The notes under the pieces are model-generated. The model made no database searches. It worked only from the letters and a program-made list of their open reading frames with translations, and was not told the DNA's origin. The translations under genes were made by a program, and so were the position numbers. This document shows positions 33,990 to 46,404 of a stretch of 64,000 bases of DNA, piece after piece. The stretch is from assembly GCA_029378245.1 (NCBI GenBank), contig JARKIF010000030.1:248001-312000 (forward strand), given 5' to 3'. The first letter of the stretch is position 1, and each line of letters opens with the position of its first letter. Source of the stretch: Roridomyces roridus (taxonomy: Eukaryota > Basidiomycota > Agaricomycetes > Agaricales > Mycenaceae).

Positions 33990-34640
33990 TTGGAGCACCG
34001 CATGACCCAGCCTCGAATCGAACGAGAGTACTTATCCTGCATTAGACAAAGGCGTTCGCATCACAGGTTTGCGGGCATTCTGGGTCGTTTCTACCATACC
34101 TTTCGATCCCGGACTAGTATACGCGTAGCGTAGTCCAGGCCCGACTCTAAGACTCCCAGCTGGCAGTCGGTTTAGTACCAGAAAGTTCGGATTCAACGTT
34201 CAACCTTAGGACGATTGGTTTCGTCTGAAGAGTAAAAATTTAAAAAGGATATTCCACCACTGCCATGTATCACCCAGCTTCGAATCGAACGAGGATAAGT
34301 AAGTACTCTGCGGTGTAATCTGATCCTTTACCAATTGTGCGCACCACTTGTCTGGGTCGTTTCTATGGATCCCTTTCAATCCAGGACCATAGTGATCTGT
34401 GCCAGCCGGTTCAGCCAAATCTCTACTCGGATTCTGGATTGCCGAATTATTTCACATAAAAAGGAAAATCGCCCCGCTCTGCGAAATACCTCCACGGGTT
34501 TTTCGTACTTGGAAAAAGCAAAATGGATGTACCTCAACTGGACATGAATGATCCAGCCCCGAATCGAACGAGGATATCCTGCATTAGCCAAAGACATTTG
34601 CAGCACAGGTGTGCAGGCCCGCCTTTCAAGTGAGTAGATA
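33990..34640 (-). repeat. Array of three tRNA-derived (SINE-like) repeats
   Basis: Three units near 34005, 34265 and 34552 carry CCCGAATCGAACGAGG on the plus strand. Its complement is an RNA polymerase III B box (GTTCGATTC) within a T-arm-like stem. TCTGGGTCGTTTCTA and CCGGTTCAGCC/CGGTTTAGTACC-type segments also recur between the units. Related copies lie at 53850-53935 and 58535-58560. None folds as a complete tRNA. Confidence 0.5.
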
Positions 34641-34889
34641 CATACTTGATTGAACCCAGGTCGGTGAACGCGGTGGAGTTGATTGGTGCGAATAAGTATC
34701 GTGCTCCAGTCGTAAGAAAAGACTCGACGGGGTCCAAGGCGAGTATACACCACAACTATGCCGTAGATTGATATCCGGATGTCAGAGCCACAATGAAATC
34801 GCGTGGGACAACGTCTGGTAAACTCCATTGTTCCGAGTGGAAACCACAGAGACAATGCCCGGACGTCCATCATCTTTTGTCTCGGCTAG

Positions 34890-37445
34890 GAACCAGGCGG
34901 CCCACGCGACCGAATAGACAATGCCACTATCCCATGTCTTGCGAATGAATATACCCTGTCATCTGGGAGTTGCATCGCGTGTTTGCCGAGAGTACAATCA
35001 ACTGACCCCCGCCAAGCTTCCGTATGGATTCCGTCTGGGATGCCACCACAATTTCCAATTGCACAATTAAAATATACATGACCACTGGCTCATTATTCTG
35101 TTCGAGGAATTGGTTGTCCCCGTGCCTCCGCAATATTCTCCCCCTCCTCCTGAGCCCTTGCAGCGGCTTCGGCGGCAGCTTTCTCCAGCTCCTCCGCCTT
35201 CTGCCTTGCAGCAGCTGCCTCCTTCGCTTTCTGCTCAGCCTCATTCTCGCGCTCTTTCCGCTTCCTCGAGGTGGTGCCGCGCAATTGGGTAGCATACCGG
35301 ATATGGGCTGCTGTCCTCTCGTCTTCGTTCGCAAAAGCAGGCATGGGACGAATGAGATCACGAGGGAGAATTCGGCGAAGGAGGTGCGCGTTGTGGAAAG
35401 CAGAAGTATTGATTATGTATCGGGCATGCGTGGTGTGCTCGATGGCTGCCTCTGTGATATTTGTTTCTTCGCGCTCTTGCGTCAGTCGGCGCACACCAGT
35501 GGCTGAGCATTTCCCCCCTGCGCAGTCGTGTTGAGCGTTAAATAGAAATAATACATCCTATCATCTCTATTTCAGATTTGCATGCGGGTGACCTGGACAG
35601 GCTTACCTCTGCCGGTACGATGCGGATGACCCGCTTGTTACCTCGGCGGTAGAGCTGGGGCATTCCATAGACGGGATGCTTGTCTTCCGAGATGTCGAAA
35701 TGATCTACCACCGCCAGAACGAGATTGGTGTCGTTCATGGAGACCAACAAGTCAAGGATTTGCCCGACTGTGACACAGTCCTTCTTCCCCTGGTCCACGA
35801 GCGTGAGCACATATTCTCAGATTCAGGGCACGGAGCACGAACCTGTGAATTGAAGAATATCCAGGAACTTGTTGAGCATGAGTCGCCGCTCCGGGCTATC
35901 ATAGTGCTGGCTTGATGCCACGATCCTCCCAGACATGCGTAGCCCGCGAAATTGAGAGCGTTTTGTGCCAGCGTCATGTTCAAGCTGAAGACTTGTCGTT
36001 CGGGGCGAGGCATTCCAGCTTGTCGTTTCGCCATCGGGGCCAGTTTTGCGTCACCTATATGACTATTTATATCATCAAATCGAGGAGAGAAACTGCGGAC
36101 GCACCTGGCCTGGGATCATCACGCACATTCAGACCCATCATTCTCTTCAAGTTCGGTTGGCTGTCCATGAAGCGCTTGACTGATGGACCGGCTGACCGCC
36201 ATTCTTGGGAATCCGCGTCGAACCACGATGCTCCTAGAGCCACAGCACGCGCTCCTTCTTGATTTGCCAATTGTCTTGCGATGTCTCGACTTGGAGCCCG
36301 ATGGTTTGAAAGAATTGAGCCTGCACGGAACACTCCGTTGAACGACTCGAATATTTCTGTTGCAACGCCAATGAGCGGTCCGAACGCGCGCGCATCATCA
36401 GGTAGGTGCGTGAGGAGGTGCAACTTGATTTTCAGAATCATCTTGGACGCATCGATCTCTGCGAACGCGTCCAACACGTTGCTGACAGCGACTCGAAGAT
36501 CACCCTGAAGTCAATAAGTCAGCTCCAAACTCTGTTTAAAGGGCCTCCACGCACACAGTACTGGGCCATATTGTCAATCTCCGGCACCCAAAGTAAAGCA
36601 GCTAGGCCGCCGACTGCTTTCCAAGCCGCATAATGAACGCCGTCAACGAGATCGCGCATGTGGAATACCCCGGTTTGAATGACGGCCTTCAACTGTCGGC
36701 CAATGAGCGAGTTCGCATACTGCATGATGTAGTTGGCGCGGATGGGTGGGATGTTGAGACCGTCGATCTCAGTGGCTTGCATGCGCTGAGCGTAGGTGGT
36801 CTTCTCAGCATCCTTCCAAACATTGTGGGAGTACCACCAAATGTACTTGACAATCCCCAGCAAAATGATATGGAGAATCTCGAGCGACGTGTCTTGGGTG
36901 GGGTCATGGCCTGTATTGAAACGATGAGACTCGAACGAGAACGAAAAGTGTACAAGCTCACCGGGCATCAGAAAGAAAGGATTGACCATCTCCTCAAACT
37001 TCTCATCAACCCAAGTTCGCCGCTGCTTCGCAAACTCTTCTCGAAGATCACGAACGCGCGTGTTACGGGCACGTCTTGTACGCTCCGACTTGACCCATTC
37101 TTCACAGTCCTGCATAATCTTGTTGATCCAATACTGGGCGTACGAGTCTTTGATTCCAGTGTCAGATTGATTGTCGCCGACATGAGTCGCGACTCCGTTA
37201 CAAGCGAGGTAGAGCTGTTCACGAACAACCTTGAGCACAGTTGCCTTGTTCCGTGGACGTCCAGGCTGCATTTGTTCAGAAAGAGAATCTCGAGAGAGGG
37301 ACTGGGACTCGCTTAAAGCTCGGCTAATTTGCCGATCAGGGCGCGAGTCCCACCGTGATGGCCTGAGTCCCACTGTGTGATCTCGGATGTTGATGCTGCC
37401 GAGGCTGTAATCAGTCGGCAGCTCGGCCAGGCGAGCCTTGGACAA
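34890..37445 (-). mobile_element. DNA transposon transposase-like remnant
   Basis: Minus-strand ORFs at 37445-36519 and 36477-36067 encode SLEILHIILLGIVKYIWW, IMQYANSLIGRQLKA, DLVDGVHYAAWKAVG, FGPLIGVATEIFESFNGVFR and SNHRAPSRDIARQLA. I recognise this pattern as a transposase-like protein that is repeated in many mushroom genomes; I cannot assign the superfamily with certainty. Pieces continue at 35810-35538 and 35494-35093, the latter with a coiled-coil rich in Ala, Glu and Lys. The junctions look like introns or small disruptions. Motifs GAGTCCCAC/GTGGGACTC cluster near 37290-37400 and 38165-38290 and may mark one end. Activity is unlikely. Confidence 0.6.
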
Positions 37446-38850
37446 TTTGGATGACTCTGTCAGGGTATGTAAGACTGCTTAGTGCAGATGGGCTCCTTGA
37501 TTCAACTCTCAAAGATCCACATCCCCGTATATTATGATTTTTCTTTTATAAGTATGTCCCGCGGCCAACTCCAGCCGCTAGACGAGCTGATTGTAGGGAC
37601 CTGAGAACAGCTCCATAGTCTACATGTAACGTTGCCTGCAATTACCCGTTGCTATACCCGTGTTCGAGCCATTGGAGATGTACTTTTTGTTTGCTTTGGC
37701 AGAGTTCATGACTCACCCCAGCTGTTGTTGTCTCTTGCCGTGCTTGCGCTTCAGTTCCCTCGTTGAATTTGTTCGAGAATAACAGGCAGGAAAATGAAAA
37801 TAAATAAATAAAATTTAACTCAACCGGGTGTTTGGCTGCCTACATAATACCTACGCGTCGGCGGTTTCCATGCAGTTGCACGTGTCGCGACTCGCGAGGA
37901 GCGTGGATTGCGTTCAAGCATGCAGGCACGCGCTCAGGCGCGCCTTGCGCGCTGTCGTTGCGCTTTGGTTGCGCTCGGTTTACTCCAGCGTTGAACTTGG
38001 TTGAACTTGCACGTGCAATACGCGCAGTGCTCACGCGCGCCGCGCTTCAGCCCACGGGGACGCGCTTCGCGCGCGCGAGTGCGCAGCTGAACTCAGCAGG
38101 TTGTGTAGCAGCGCCGCAGCGGCGCTGCGCTGCCCCCGGCAGCCTCACGGCTTCACTGATGGTATCATCCAGTGGGACTCGAGCTTGTCGAAACACAGCA
38201 ACCGAGTCCCACCGTGATCTCGGTTAGCTGTCCCGAATGGGAAGGCAGTGGGATTGGGACTCGCTAAGCGAGCCTTCCCAGTCCCACTGTTCTTGTTACT
38301 CCTCGTCCAAGACACTTTTGTGCAGTGTGTAGTACTTAGGAAGATCCTGTTTGTCATCTCTCATGTTGTAGTGTATGTAGATGTTGAACTTGTGATTGGG
38401 AAGGACGGGAATAAGTATGTCAATGGGACGAGTCAATCGGAATGGATATTGAATACGGAGCGGTCAATGACTCATGAGTGGTTGTGCAAGGCAAGAGGGA
38501 ACTATCAACGGTTGCCGTGCTGCTGCGTTCAAGTACCTGTAGTTAAAGATGTCATCGGACAATGAAAAAAATTGGACCTGCTTTTTTGCGGTTGCTGATG
38601 GGGTCTGCACTTGGGGCTTGGAGTGCGGACAAAGGGCGGAGGCAGGTCCCGGGTTGAAGGTGTATTTTACCTGCTTTATACACTGGGAGAATCCCAGGAA
38701 ACCAGTGTTCAATGAGGGGACCGTGCCCTGTGATATATCACATCCTATCGTATTCTGAGTGACACATGTTCATATAGCGCTATGTAAGATACATGATCTA
38801 CACAACAACAAGTACAAGGAGAAACTCAAAAAACTTGTGATATTGGAACT
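37446..38850. other. Intergenic, includes a GC-rich CGCGC block
   Basis: No gene is supported. 37860-38160 is very rich in CGCGC and GTTGAACTTG motifs. GAGTCCCAC-type motifs (38165-38290) resemble those near 37290-37400, so the transposon remnant may extend this far. Confidence 0.4.
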
Positions 38851-38853
38851 AAC

Positions 38854-41800
38854 TCATATACCAATGTGAACATATGGAACCCAATGGAGTAACGACTTCT
38901 CAGGGTACCTTTCCTGTAATTTCTCAATTGCAAAATGCAAAGCTGCTGCTGCCTTGGTTGCATCTGGTGGTGATGTCTGCAGCAGATATTCATAAACATC
39001 CTTGGCAACTTGTGGGGCATCTTGGTCCGTGATTGTCCACATGGTAGCAATTACCCCACGATAGCCAGCTAATAGCATACCAGCTGCAAGGTGGACTGAT
39101 TCCTCTTGAAGCTTTTCATCCCCAGTTGCAGTTTGGCATGCAGATAGAAAAGCAAAGTCAGCATGGGGTAGAGCCAATTGAATGATGTTGGCAAGTGTCA
39201 AACGTGAATCTCCAGCAAGGAGAAGTGCACTTGCAGTTGGAGTAGTGACATCTTGCACACCATGGCATGCAAAGTGGGCCCATTGGGACTTTTGCATCTC
39301 TTCCTGAACCCTCTCTATTGTTGCCATATTCTCATACAGCGTGACAAGAGGGATCCTCCTTGTTTGAGCAAGATGTTGTATATGGTTAATCTCTGCCTTG
39401 GTTCCAGGAATGTGTGTCTGCCCCGATGCCACAGGTTGTGCAACTGCAAGGACCTGAAGGCCCTTGTGTAATACAGGATCACGGCAATATCCTTCAATAA
39501 GGGCAGTTAAGGATGGGGTGTAAGATGAAATCACATAATCCGACACTTTGGATCCAATTGTGCTCTTGTTACTGCCGTAGATCCCTGCTGCATGGATAGG
39601 AAGGAACACCAATGGACCAGTCAGACACCACCAGATACGAGGCTTGTTGGCTGTTTTGGGTAGCTATGATATTTGTCAGGAAATTATAAGTGGTAGCAAA
39701 GACAGCTCTCACACTGTTGAAAGCAAGTCCATCAAGGACTGGTTTGACAATTCCAACCCAAAGGGTGGACAAAATATCCTTCAACCCATTTTCTGTAGTT
39801 TTTTGGCCCTCTTTCTTTGCTAACAGTCTGATGTTCCTGCCTACCAAATCTCGGAGTGATGTAGACAGGCCCACTGGAGCATTGAGGTCTTGGTTAAGGT
39901 GTTGCAAGGGGATATGTATCACCTTGTTGTGCAATCCATGGAGTAAAACCACTGCATCACCCCCAGTGTCAGTAACATTGATAATGACAACAGGTCCTCC
40001 CTGTGCTGCTGAGGAAAGTTCAGAGATTGTTTTGGGCATCAAGAACCTCTCAAAGCCTTCCAGCTGCCAAATCTCCTGAATGAGCTTTTGCCTCCTTTCA
40101 GCAGCATGGTATGCTTGGGCAGCAATGGACTGCGGTGAAGGCTGAGTGCCAGAGCTTGGGGACTGTGTATTTCCCAATCTCTCCAATTGAGAGGATAAGG
40201 AGAGAAGTTCATTAGCACGTCTAGGGTCTCTCTCCATAAGGGCATCCATTGGTGTGCGGAGGTTCAGCAATTGTCCCCAAATTACAGAGCGGCCCTGCTC
40301 CAGCCATTCTACTGCTTTCTCAGGTTGATCAGCTGCAAGGGCGCTTGCGGCTGCATTCCTGACAATCTCACCAGCACTTTTAAGATGGTGGTGCCGATCA
40401 GGTATAGGTAGTCCTAACCATGCAAGCTCTGGAAGTAGGTCCAGGGCAACCTGATAGGCCTTTAGAGGTGATTCCCCCAATTTGATGCAAGAGAGTGCCC
40501 AGTTTGAAGCTGAATTGAATCGGACATTGGCTGAACCTGTAGGAGAGCATGCTGCTGAGGAATAAAGAGTGGTAGCATGGCCCAGTGCAGAATAATCATG
40601 GAATTGCTCAAACCGATTCATGAGGGAGTTTCCAAGGTTGTTCAACATAGATACCTTGTCCGGGTGGCCGTCTGGTATGAGGCGCACTGCATCCTCAAGT
40701 AATGACACTGATCTTTGCAGGTCCTCCACAGTCCCGAGGTGCTGAAATCGTTGCATAAGAGAGCTTCCAAGGTTGTGAAACCTGGATGCCTTGTCCGGGT
40801 GGCCTTCTGGTGTGATATGTAATGCATTATCAAGCACTGACACTGAACTGTGTAGGTCCTCAAGGCTGCCAAGTTGCTGAAATCTTGCAATTAGGGAGCT
40901 TCCGAGGTTGCTCAACATGGATGCCTTGTCTGGGTCCCCTTCTGCTATGAGGTGCACTGCATCCTCAAGTACTGACACTGATCTTTGCAGGTCCTCCAGG
41001 CTCCCAAGGTGCTGAAATCGTCTGATAAGAGAGCTTCCAAGGTTGTTCAACCTGGATGCCTTGTCTGGGTGGCCGTCTGGTGTGACATGTAATACATTAT
41101 CAAGCACTGATACTGAACTGTGTAGGTCCTCAAGGCTGCCAAGCTGCTGAAATCTTGTCATTAGAGAGCTTCCAAGGTTGCTCAACATGTATGCCTTGTC
41201 TGGGTCCCTTCTGGTGTGAGGTGCACTGCATCCCCAAGAACTGAAACTGATCTTTGCAGGTCCTCCAGGCTCCCAAAGTGTTGAAATCGTCGGACAAGAG
41301 AGTTTCCAAGGGCATTCAACCTGGATGCCCTGTCTGAGTGGCCTTCTAGTGTGAGGTGCACTGCATCCTCACACACTGAGACTGACTTGTGCAGGTCCTC
41401 AGGGTTGCCAAGCTGCTCAAATTGTATCATAAGTAAGCCTCCAAGGGTAGTCAACCTGGATGGCTTGTCTGAGTGGCCGTCTGGTGTGAGGCGCACTGCA
41501 TCCTCAAGTTCTTGCAATTAGAGAGCTTCCAAGGCTGCTCAACATGAATGCCTTGCCTGGGTGGGCCTCTGGTGTCAGGTGCTTTGCATCTTCAAGGACT
41601 GACACTGACTTGTGTAGGTCCTCAAGGCTGCCAAGCTGCTGAAATCTTGCAATTAGGGAGATTCCAAGGTTGGTCAACCGGAATGCCTTGTCGGGGTGGC
41701 CCTCTGGTGTGAGGTGCACCGCATCCTCAAGTAATGACACTGATCTTTGCAGGTCCTCCATGCGTCCAAGGTGCTGAAATTGTCTAATAAGAGAGCTTCC

Positions 41801-43217
41801 AAGGTTGCTCAACGTGGATGCCTTGTCCGGGTGGCCTTCTGGTGTGATATGTAATGCATTATCAAACGCTGACACTGAACTCTGTAGGTCCTGAAGGCTA
41901 CCAAGCTGCTGAAATCTTGCAATTAGGGAGTTTCCAAGATTTTTCAAGAAAGATGCCCTGTATGGGTGGCCTTCTCGTGTAAGGTGCACTGCATCCTCAC
42001 GCATTGACACTGATCTGTGCAGGTCTTCCAAGCTCCCAAAATGCTCAATCGTATAATGAGAGCGCCTCCCAGGTTGCTCAACCAGGATACCCTGTCTTGG
42101 TGGCCTTCTGGTGTGAGGCGGAGTGCATCCTCAAATAATGACACTGATCTATCCAGGTCTTCAAGGCTGCCAAGCTGCTCAAATCGTGTGATAATGGAGC
42201 ATCCAAGGTTGCCTAACTTAGAGGCCTTGTCTGGGTGGTCTTCTGGTGTAAGGTGCACTGCATCCTCACGAACTGACACCGACCTGTGCAAGTCCTCAAA
42301 TTGCCAAGTTGGTCAAATCGTATGATGAGGGAATCTCCCAAATTAGTCAACCCAGTGACATCTGTCAGCCCCTCCCGCACTTGATCATCATAGGCTAACA
42401 CTCCTTGGTTCAGAGCTTCTGTTAACCCATTTGTATGCCACTGTTGCATGCAGATGTCACCAAGCATTTTGAGTAGGTTTCTTTGCTCCTCACTGGTGGG
42501 CAACAGGAGAAGTATCATCTTGTGTAGCATCCACAAATCCTGAAAATCTTGGGATGTGTTCAACTCTCTCATCTGCTGCCTCCAGAACATTGGGACGATC
42601 TGGCCGTCTGATGGACCAACTGTATCATAATCAGAGGACTTCTCATCCATCTGGCTAGTTTATCCCTTACTTTGAATAGCCAGGTCATTCTTGCCGCTAA
42701 ATTCCACTCCAGCAATTGAATTGAATTCAACTGCTAAGGTAAGCAAAGGGCCATCCATGTTCACTTTTGTCAGTGGTAGTTGGAACACTATACAGTGATC
42801 TGTCAGTGTTTGTCATTATAAGTAATGTGCACACACATTGCTGCTCTTCTCCAAAAGCAAGACCTTCATCTGGGTCCTGTGCAATCTCAGCAAAACCAAT
42901 GAGTCTGACACCTTGAGCCTCCCGCAGAATTGTTATGTGGAACTTGGTCACATCTGAAGGGCTAAAAAACATTTCTTGTCAATCATAGTGAAAACTGTGC
43001 ACAAGGAGGTGTCCCACATATTGCAATCAAATTCCATTTTCCAGGTTGGAGAAGTTCCAGTTTGCTCTTGTTCCACTGCCACAGTTTTCTGGACCATGAC
43101 ATTGTTCACTATGAGCCCAGCAAACATCTTCATCCCTCCAGGAAGATCAGGATGTTCTTTGACAGTTGATGTAACACAGATGCCTAAGCCACCAAAATTG
43201 TCAGCAGAATATTTCAT
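38854..43217 (-). pseudogene. C2-TPR-CHAT protein gene with several frameshifts
   Basis: Reading the minus strand from 43217: a C2-like domain (NFGGLGICVTS, then LREAQGVRLIGFAEI), a linker (LLTLAVEFNSIAGVEFSGK), about a dozen 45-residue TPR-type repeats (LEDAVHLTPEGHPDKASRL, NLGSSLIRRFQ), and a CHAT domain. The CHAT domain has RIWWCLTGPLVFLPIHAAG, the catalytic His in HFACHG and the catalytic Cys in LSACQTATGDE, ending LLHWVPYVHIGI. An intron (GTGAGA...CATAG, about 39667-39715) joins the last TPR exon to CHAT. CHAT domains are caspase-like proteases; in fungi TPR-CHAT proteins are linked to cell-death signalling. Frames break at about 42968, 42298, 42049, 41515 and 41213; four breaks look like single-base losses in short homopolymers. 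The CHAT half is intact. Either a recent pseudogene or sequence errors. Confidence 0.75.
40640..42345 (-). repeat. 135 bp tandem repeats encoding TPR units, with a 270 bp higher-order period
   Basis: The TPR-coding DNA repeats every 135 bp (45 residues). Two unit types alternate, one with DLHSSVSVLDNALHITPEG and one with DLQRSVSVLEDAVHL, giving a 270 bp period (for example 40708 to 40979 to 41247). High identity between units suggests recent duplication. Confidence 0.75.
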
Positions 43218-44939
43218 CCCAGGTAAAATTGAGAATTCACTGTGGATATGAAGACTGGTAGATTGAAGAATGAGGAGCAGTTACGGGCCCAATAATAATG
43301 TAAACTCACATTCTGGGCATAATGGGTGCTGCTCGCTGCGCTCCGTGCAGATGCCAATATATATGCTGAACCCGGAGGCAGATGGAATGAATGATCAATG
43401 CATTAGAAGAATGATGAATTACCAACAGGCTTTATTTAGGCACGATGGCGCTGTTGGAAACGGGGCCCGTTGCGTGTTGTAGATCTTGATTTCGATTTTT
43501 GATGATTTATACTTAGACCTTTACGACCTCCACTTTCCCGTCATTCTCCGCAATATAGACTTGCTTTCTCACATTTTCCAAGATTCTTACTGTTTTTCTA
43601 TTCTACTTATATACGGGCTCGTTCGTTGTATTTCAGTAGCTTGATTCGTGAACCCGATCATTGTTCCGTTCTCAACAGGCGCCTACGGCCCGGGAGATGT
43701 TGATTGGTTGTTGATGCTCCCGGACTAAGTTGAAATTCCTTTTTGCCTGATACACCTTTGTTGACCCCAGTAAGTACTTTGTCCTGAATCCATTTACTTA
43801 TCTTGGCCCGGAGCAGGATGTCCACATCGATACAGCCTCGGGCTTGCATTACGAGTCCTAAACCCTTTTAGGACTCGTTCTTGGCATCATCTTTACCCTA
43901 CATTTTTCGATCAATTCAGTACCATGATGTCATTGAACTTGTCGTTATTTGTTTACACTTCTGTTCCGAATCAGATTAACGATCTCCGAGTCCCACTCCT
44001 TCCTCCGACCTAGGCTTGCGGCGGTCCTTGCCATGCAACTCTTCTAGTCTCTCGAGTCTCTGGACGGACCGTGGCTCTGGAACCTCCGGCAACATACAAC
44101 TCTGCCAGCTTCCAACTTCTGCCTCCGGAGTCCATTCCTGATTCTTGCCCTTCCATCCCGGACCCCTCGGGTCAATCTCGCATCTCAGATCGCCCTTGGA
44201 TCGCCCAAACTTGCCCTCACCAGTCATCAATGAGACTCTGCTCCTTGCACTGCTCCCCTAAAGTTACCACCGTTTGGCCGCCGTTTTATAAGATGAATTT
44301 GACTCGACTCGGTCCAAACTCAGTCTCTTCAATTTTCAAACTAGCACTCAGTGCTCACGATTGGAGGTCCTCCAATGGAGGCAGGAAAATGAAGATTGCA
44401 ACTTGAACATGGCCATCGGATACCAGCCATCACTGTCTATTTTTCCGCTGAGAGCCTAGCAGTGCGTGGAAATAATCGTGTTGTGTGTAGTCTACCCTCT
44501 GGTCACGGTTGTGCTTCCATTCCGGTGCCTGGTTGTGCTTCCGTTCCTCATCGGTGAATCGGCGGCACTGATGCTATCGTGCTGAGGTCTCCGCTTATGC
44601 TATTTCCAGCTTCCCAACACGCGGACTCGTACTGCCATGCTAAGCACTGGCCTCAAAACCCACGTTCCAAGTGCCACTATGTCAAAATTGTAGACGCCGG
44701 CTAAATATGACTTGCTCCGTGAACCTTATCTATTGAGAAATTATTGGCAGCATTTTATCATGCATTGCACTGGTGATTCGCACGCCAGTCAATTGTTGTT
44801 TGAATCGACATCCACGACTCCTCCATTCCGAGGGAGAGAAACTAAGTAGCGTCAATGTGGACCGGAAGAAAACGTCAAACGGACTCGTACTCACAGTTTT
44901 AATCTTGATCTTGGACGAACCACTGGGAACGCGGATACA
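43218..44939. other. Intergenic region, no gene seen
   Basis: No ORF here has domains or splice structure. A perfect short hairpin is present at 43850-43878 (ACGAGTCCTAAA, loop CCC(T), then TTTAGGACTCGT). Confidence 0.45.
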
Positions 44940-46064
44940 TCACACGAGACGGTGCAATACCTCCCTGCCATCGAGCCACCTCTCGACATTCTCCGCTGTC
45001 TCGGCGTACCAGGCATTCATCAGCCCTTCATCGACGTACCCCATATGCGGCGTCGTCAGTACATTCGACCTCCCATCCCGGCCCCAATACCCACTTCGGC
45101 GCCAGGGACTGTCAGCAGGCAAAGGCTCCTGCTCGAATACATCCATCGCCGCGCCACGGATATGGCCGCTCTCCAGCGTATCGAGCAGCGCCGCATCGTC
45201 GATGAGTGGCCCACGTGAAGCGTTCACGAGCAACGCTGAAGGCTTCATCGCACCCAACTCTGCAGCTCCTACAATCCCCCGCGAGCGCTGCGACAGCACA
45301 TAATGCAAACTCACCACATCCGCAGCACGGAACATCTCGTCCTTGTTCACCACTTCGAAAGTCCCTGCCGGTAGCCCGACATCAACCGCCATCTGGTCGG
45401 CCTTTTGTTGCGTGAGGTTCGCGCTCCAGCAGATGACGCGCATTCCCCAGGCCAAATGCCCGATCCGCGCAACGGCAGCGCCCAATCTGCCGAGGCCCAC
45501 GATACCCAGTGTGAGTCCCGTCAGCCCAGTGGCCAATCCACTCTGCCATCCCAGTCCGCTCTTGATCATAGCGTCGTCAACAGCGACGTTGCGAGCCAGC
45601 GCGAGGATGAGCGCCCACGTATGCTGCGTGGTCGGATGTGCTCCACCGACTTTGATGTTCGGCCTCTGCACTGCAGCTGTACCTGTATCGGTGCGCCCAA
45701 GACCCGGGGCAGCGACGACGGTGATCCCGAGCTCTTTGGCAACCCCGAGGTCAAACGTCTCGAATTGCGTTCCCGTGGCTAACAGGAGCTTCAGATTGGG
45801 CAGTTGGCGGAGCAGTGAGGCGGGCAAGGGCGTGCGTTCACGGATGTTGGAGATGGCGGTGAAGGGACGCAGACGGTCGACGAGAGGTGCGCCGGTGAGT
45901 GTGTTTGTGAAGGTGCTGATGGAGAGCGTTGATGGTGGGATGTGGGCAAAGTGCGGTGTGGAGGTGGAGAGGTAGTCGTCGATGATGGCGAGCTTGGGTG
46001 GTTGGGTGCTCATTGTGCGTTGGAAAAGGCGAGCAGATGTGCGAGCTAGTGCTCGGAGGTTCAT
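44940..46064 (-). CDS. D-isomer-specific 2-hydroxyacid dehydrogenase
   Basis: A single exon of 374 aa. The enzyme family interconverts 2-keto acids and D-2-hydroxy acids with NAD(P)H (glyoxylate/hydroxypyruvate reductase-like members are common). Landmarks: the nucleotide motif GIVGLGRLGAAVARI, catalytic Arg in LLVNASRGPLID, Glu in MDVFEQEPLP and catalytic His in TTPHMGYVDE. The first 18 residues (MNLRALARTSARLFQRT) are basic and amphipathic and could be a mitochondrial signal; Met19 (MSTQPPKLAI) is an alternative cytosolic start. A truncated copy of its N-terminus lies at 50228-50494 on the same strand, on the other side of the second ARM gene. The substrate is not predictable from sequence. 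Confidence 0.92.
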   Translation of the reverse strand: MNLRALARTSARLFQRTMSTQPPKLAIIDDYLSTSTPHFAHIPPSTLSISTFTNTLTGAPLVDRLRPFTAISNIRERTPLPASLLRQLPNLKLLLATGTQFETFDLGVAKELGITVVAAPGLGRTDTGTAAVQRPNIKVGGAHPTTQHTWALILALARNVAVDDAMIKSGLGWQSGLATGLTGLTLGIVGLGRLGAAVARIGHLAWGMRVICWSANLTQQKADQMAVDVGLPAGTFEVVNKDEMFRAADVVSLHYVLSQRSRGIVGAAELGAMKPSALLVNASRGPLIDDAALLDTLESGHIRGAAMDVFEQEPLPADSPWRRSGYWGRDGRSNVLTTPHMGYVDEGLMNAWYAETAENVERWLDGREVLHRLV

Positions 46065-46404
46065 GGTGAGAAAAGAGACCGGGGCGACTGATGCCGGTGG
46101 TCGATCGGCATTATTCGGCCGAATCCAATCGCCTCTTCTTCCCGACCACCATCACCCCCTCTCAGTGCGCTTGCTGGCGCGCGGACTGGCTCAATCCGCC
46201 ATAAGGAAAACCACGTCATCTCTCTCCTATCTCCTGTGCTCGGTCGAGAGTCGAATGGACTGCCATTTGAGAGGGTTCCAGAAAATCAGTGCCTGGCTCA
46301 AGGCTGGGAATCTCTCCGAAAATACCATACAGCAATCAAGAAGTTAACAGCTATGGTGTCGAAACTGGGCAGTGTGGCGTCTCTTTCTCCCTCTCCTTCC
46401 CTGC

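Noticed and set aside
34545..34640. Functional tRNA gene
   Set aside because: The B box and T-arm-like stem are present but acceptor and anticodon stems cannot be formed.
40640..42345. Possible CRISPR-like array
   Set aside because: Repeats are contiguous, 135 bp long and protein-coding (TPR units), with no spacers.
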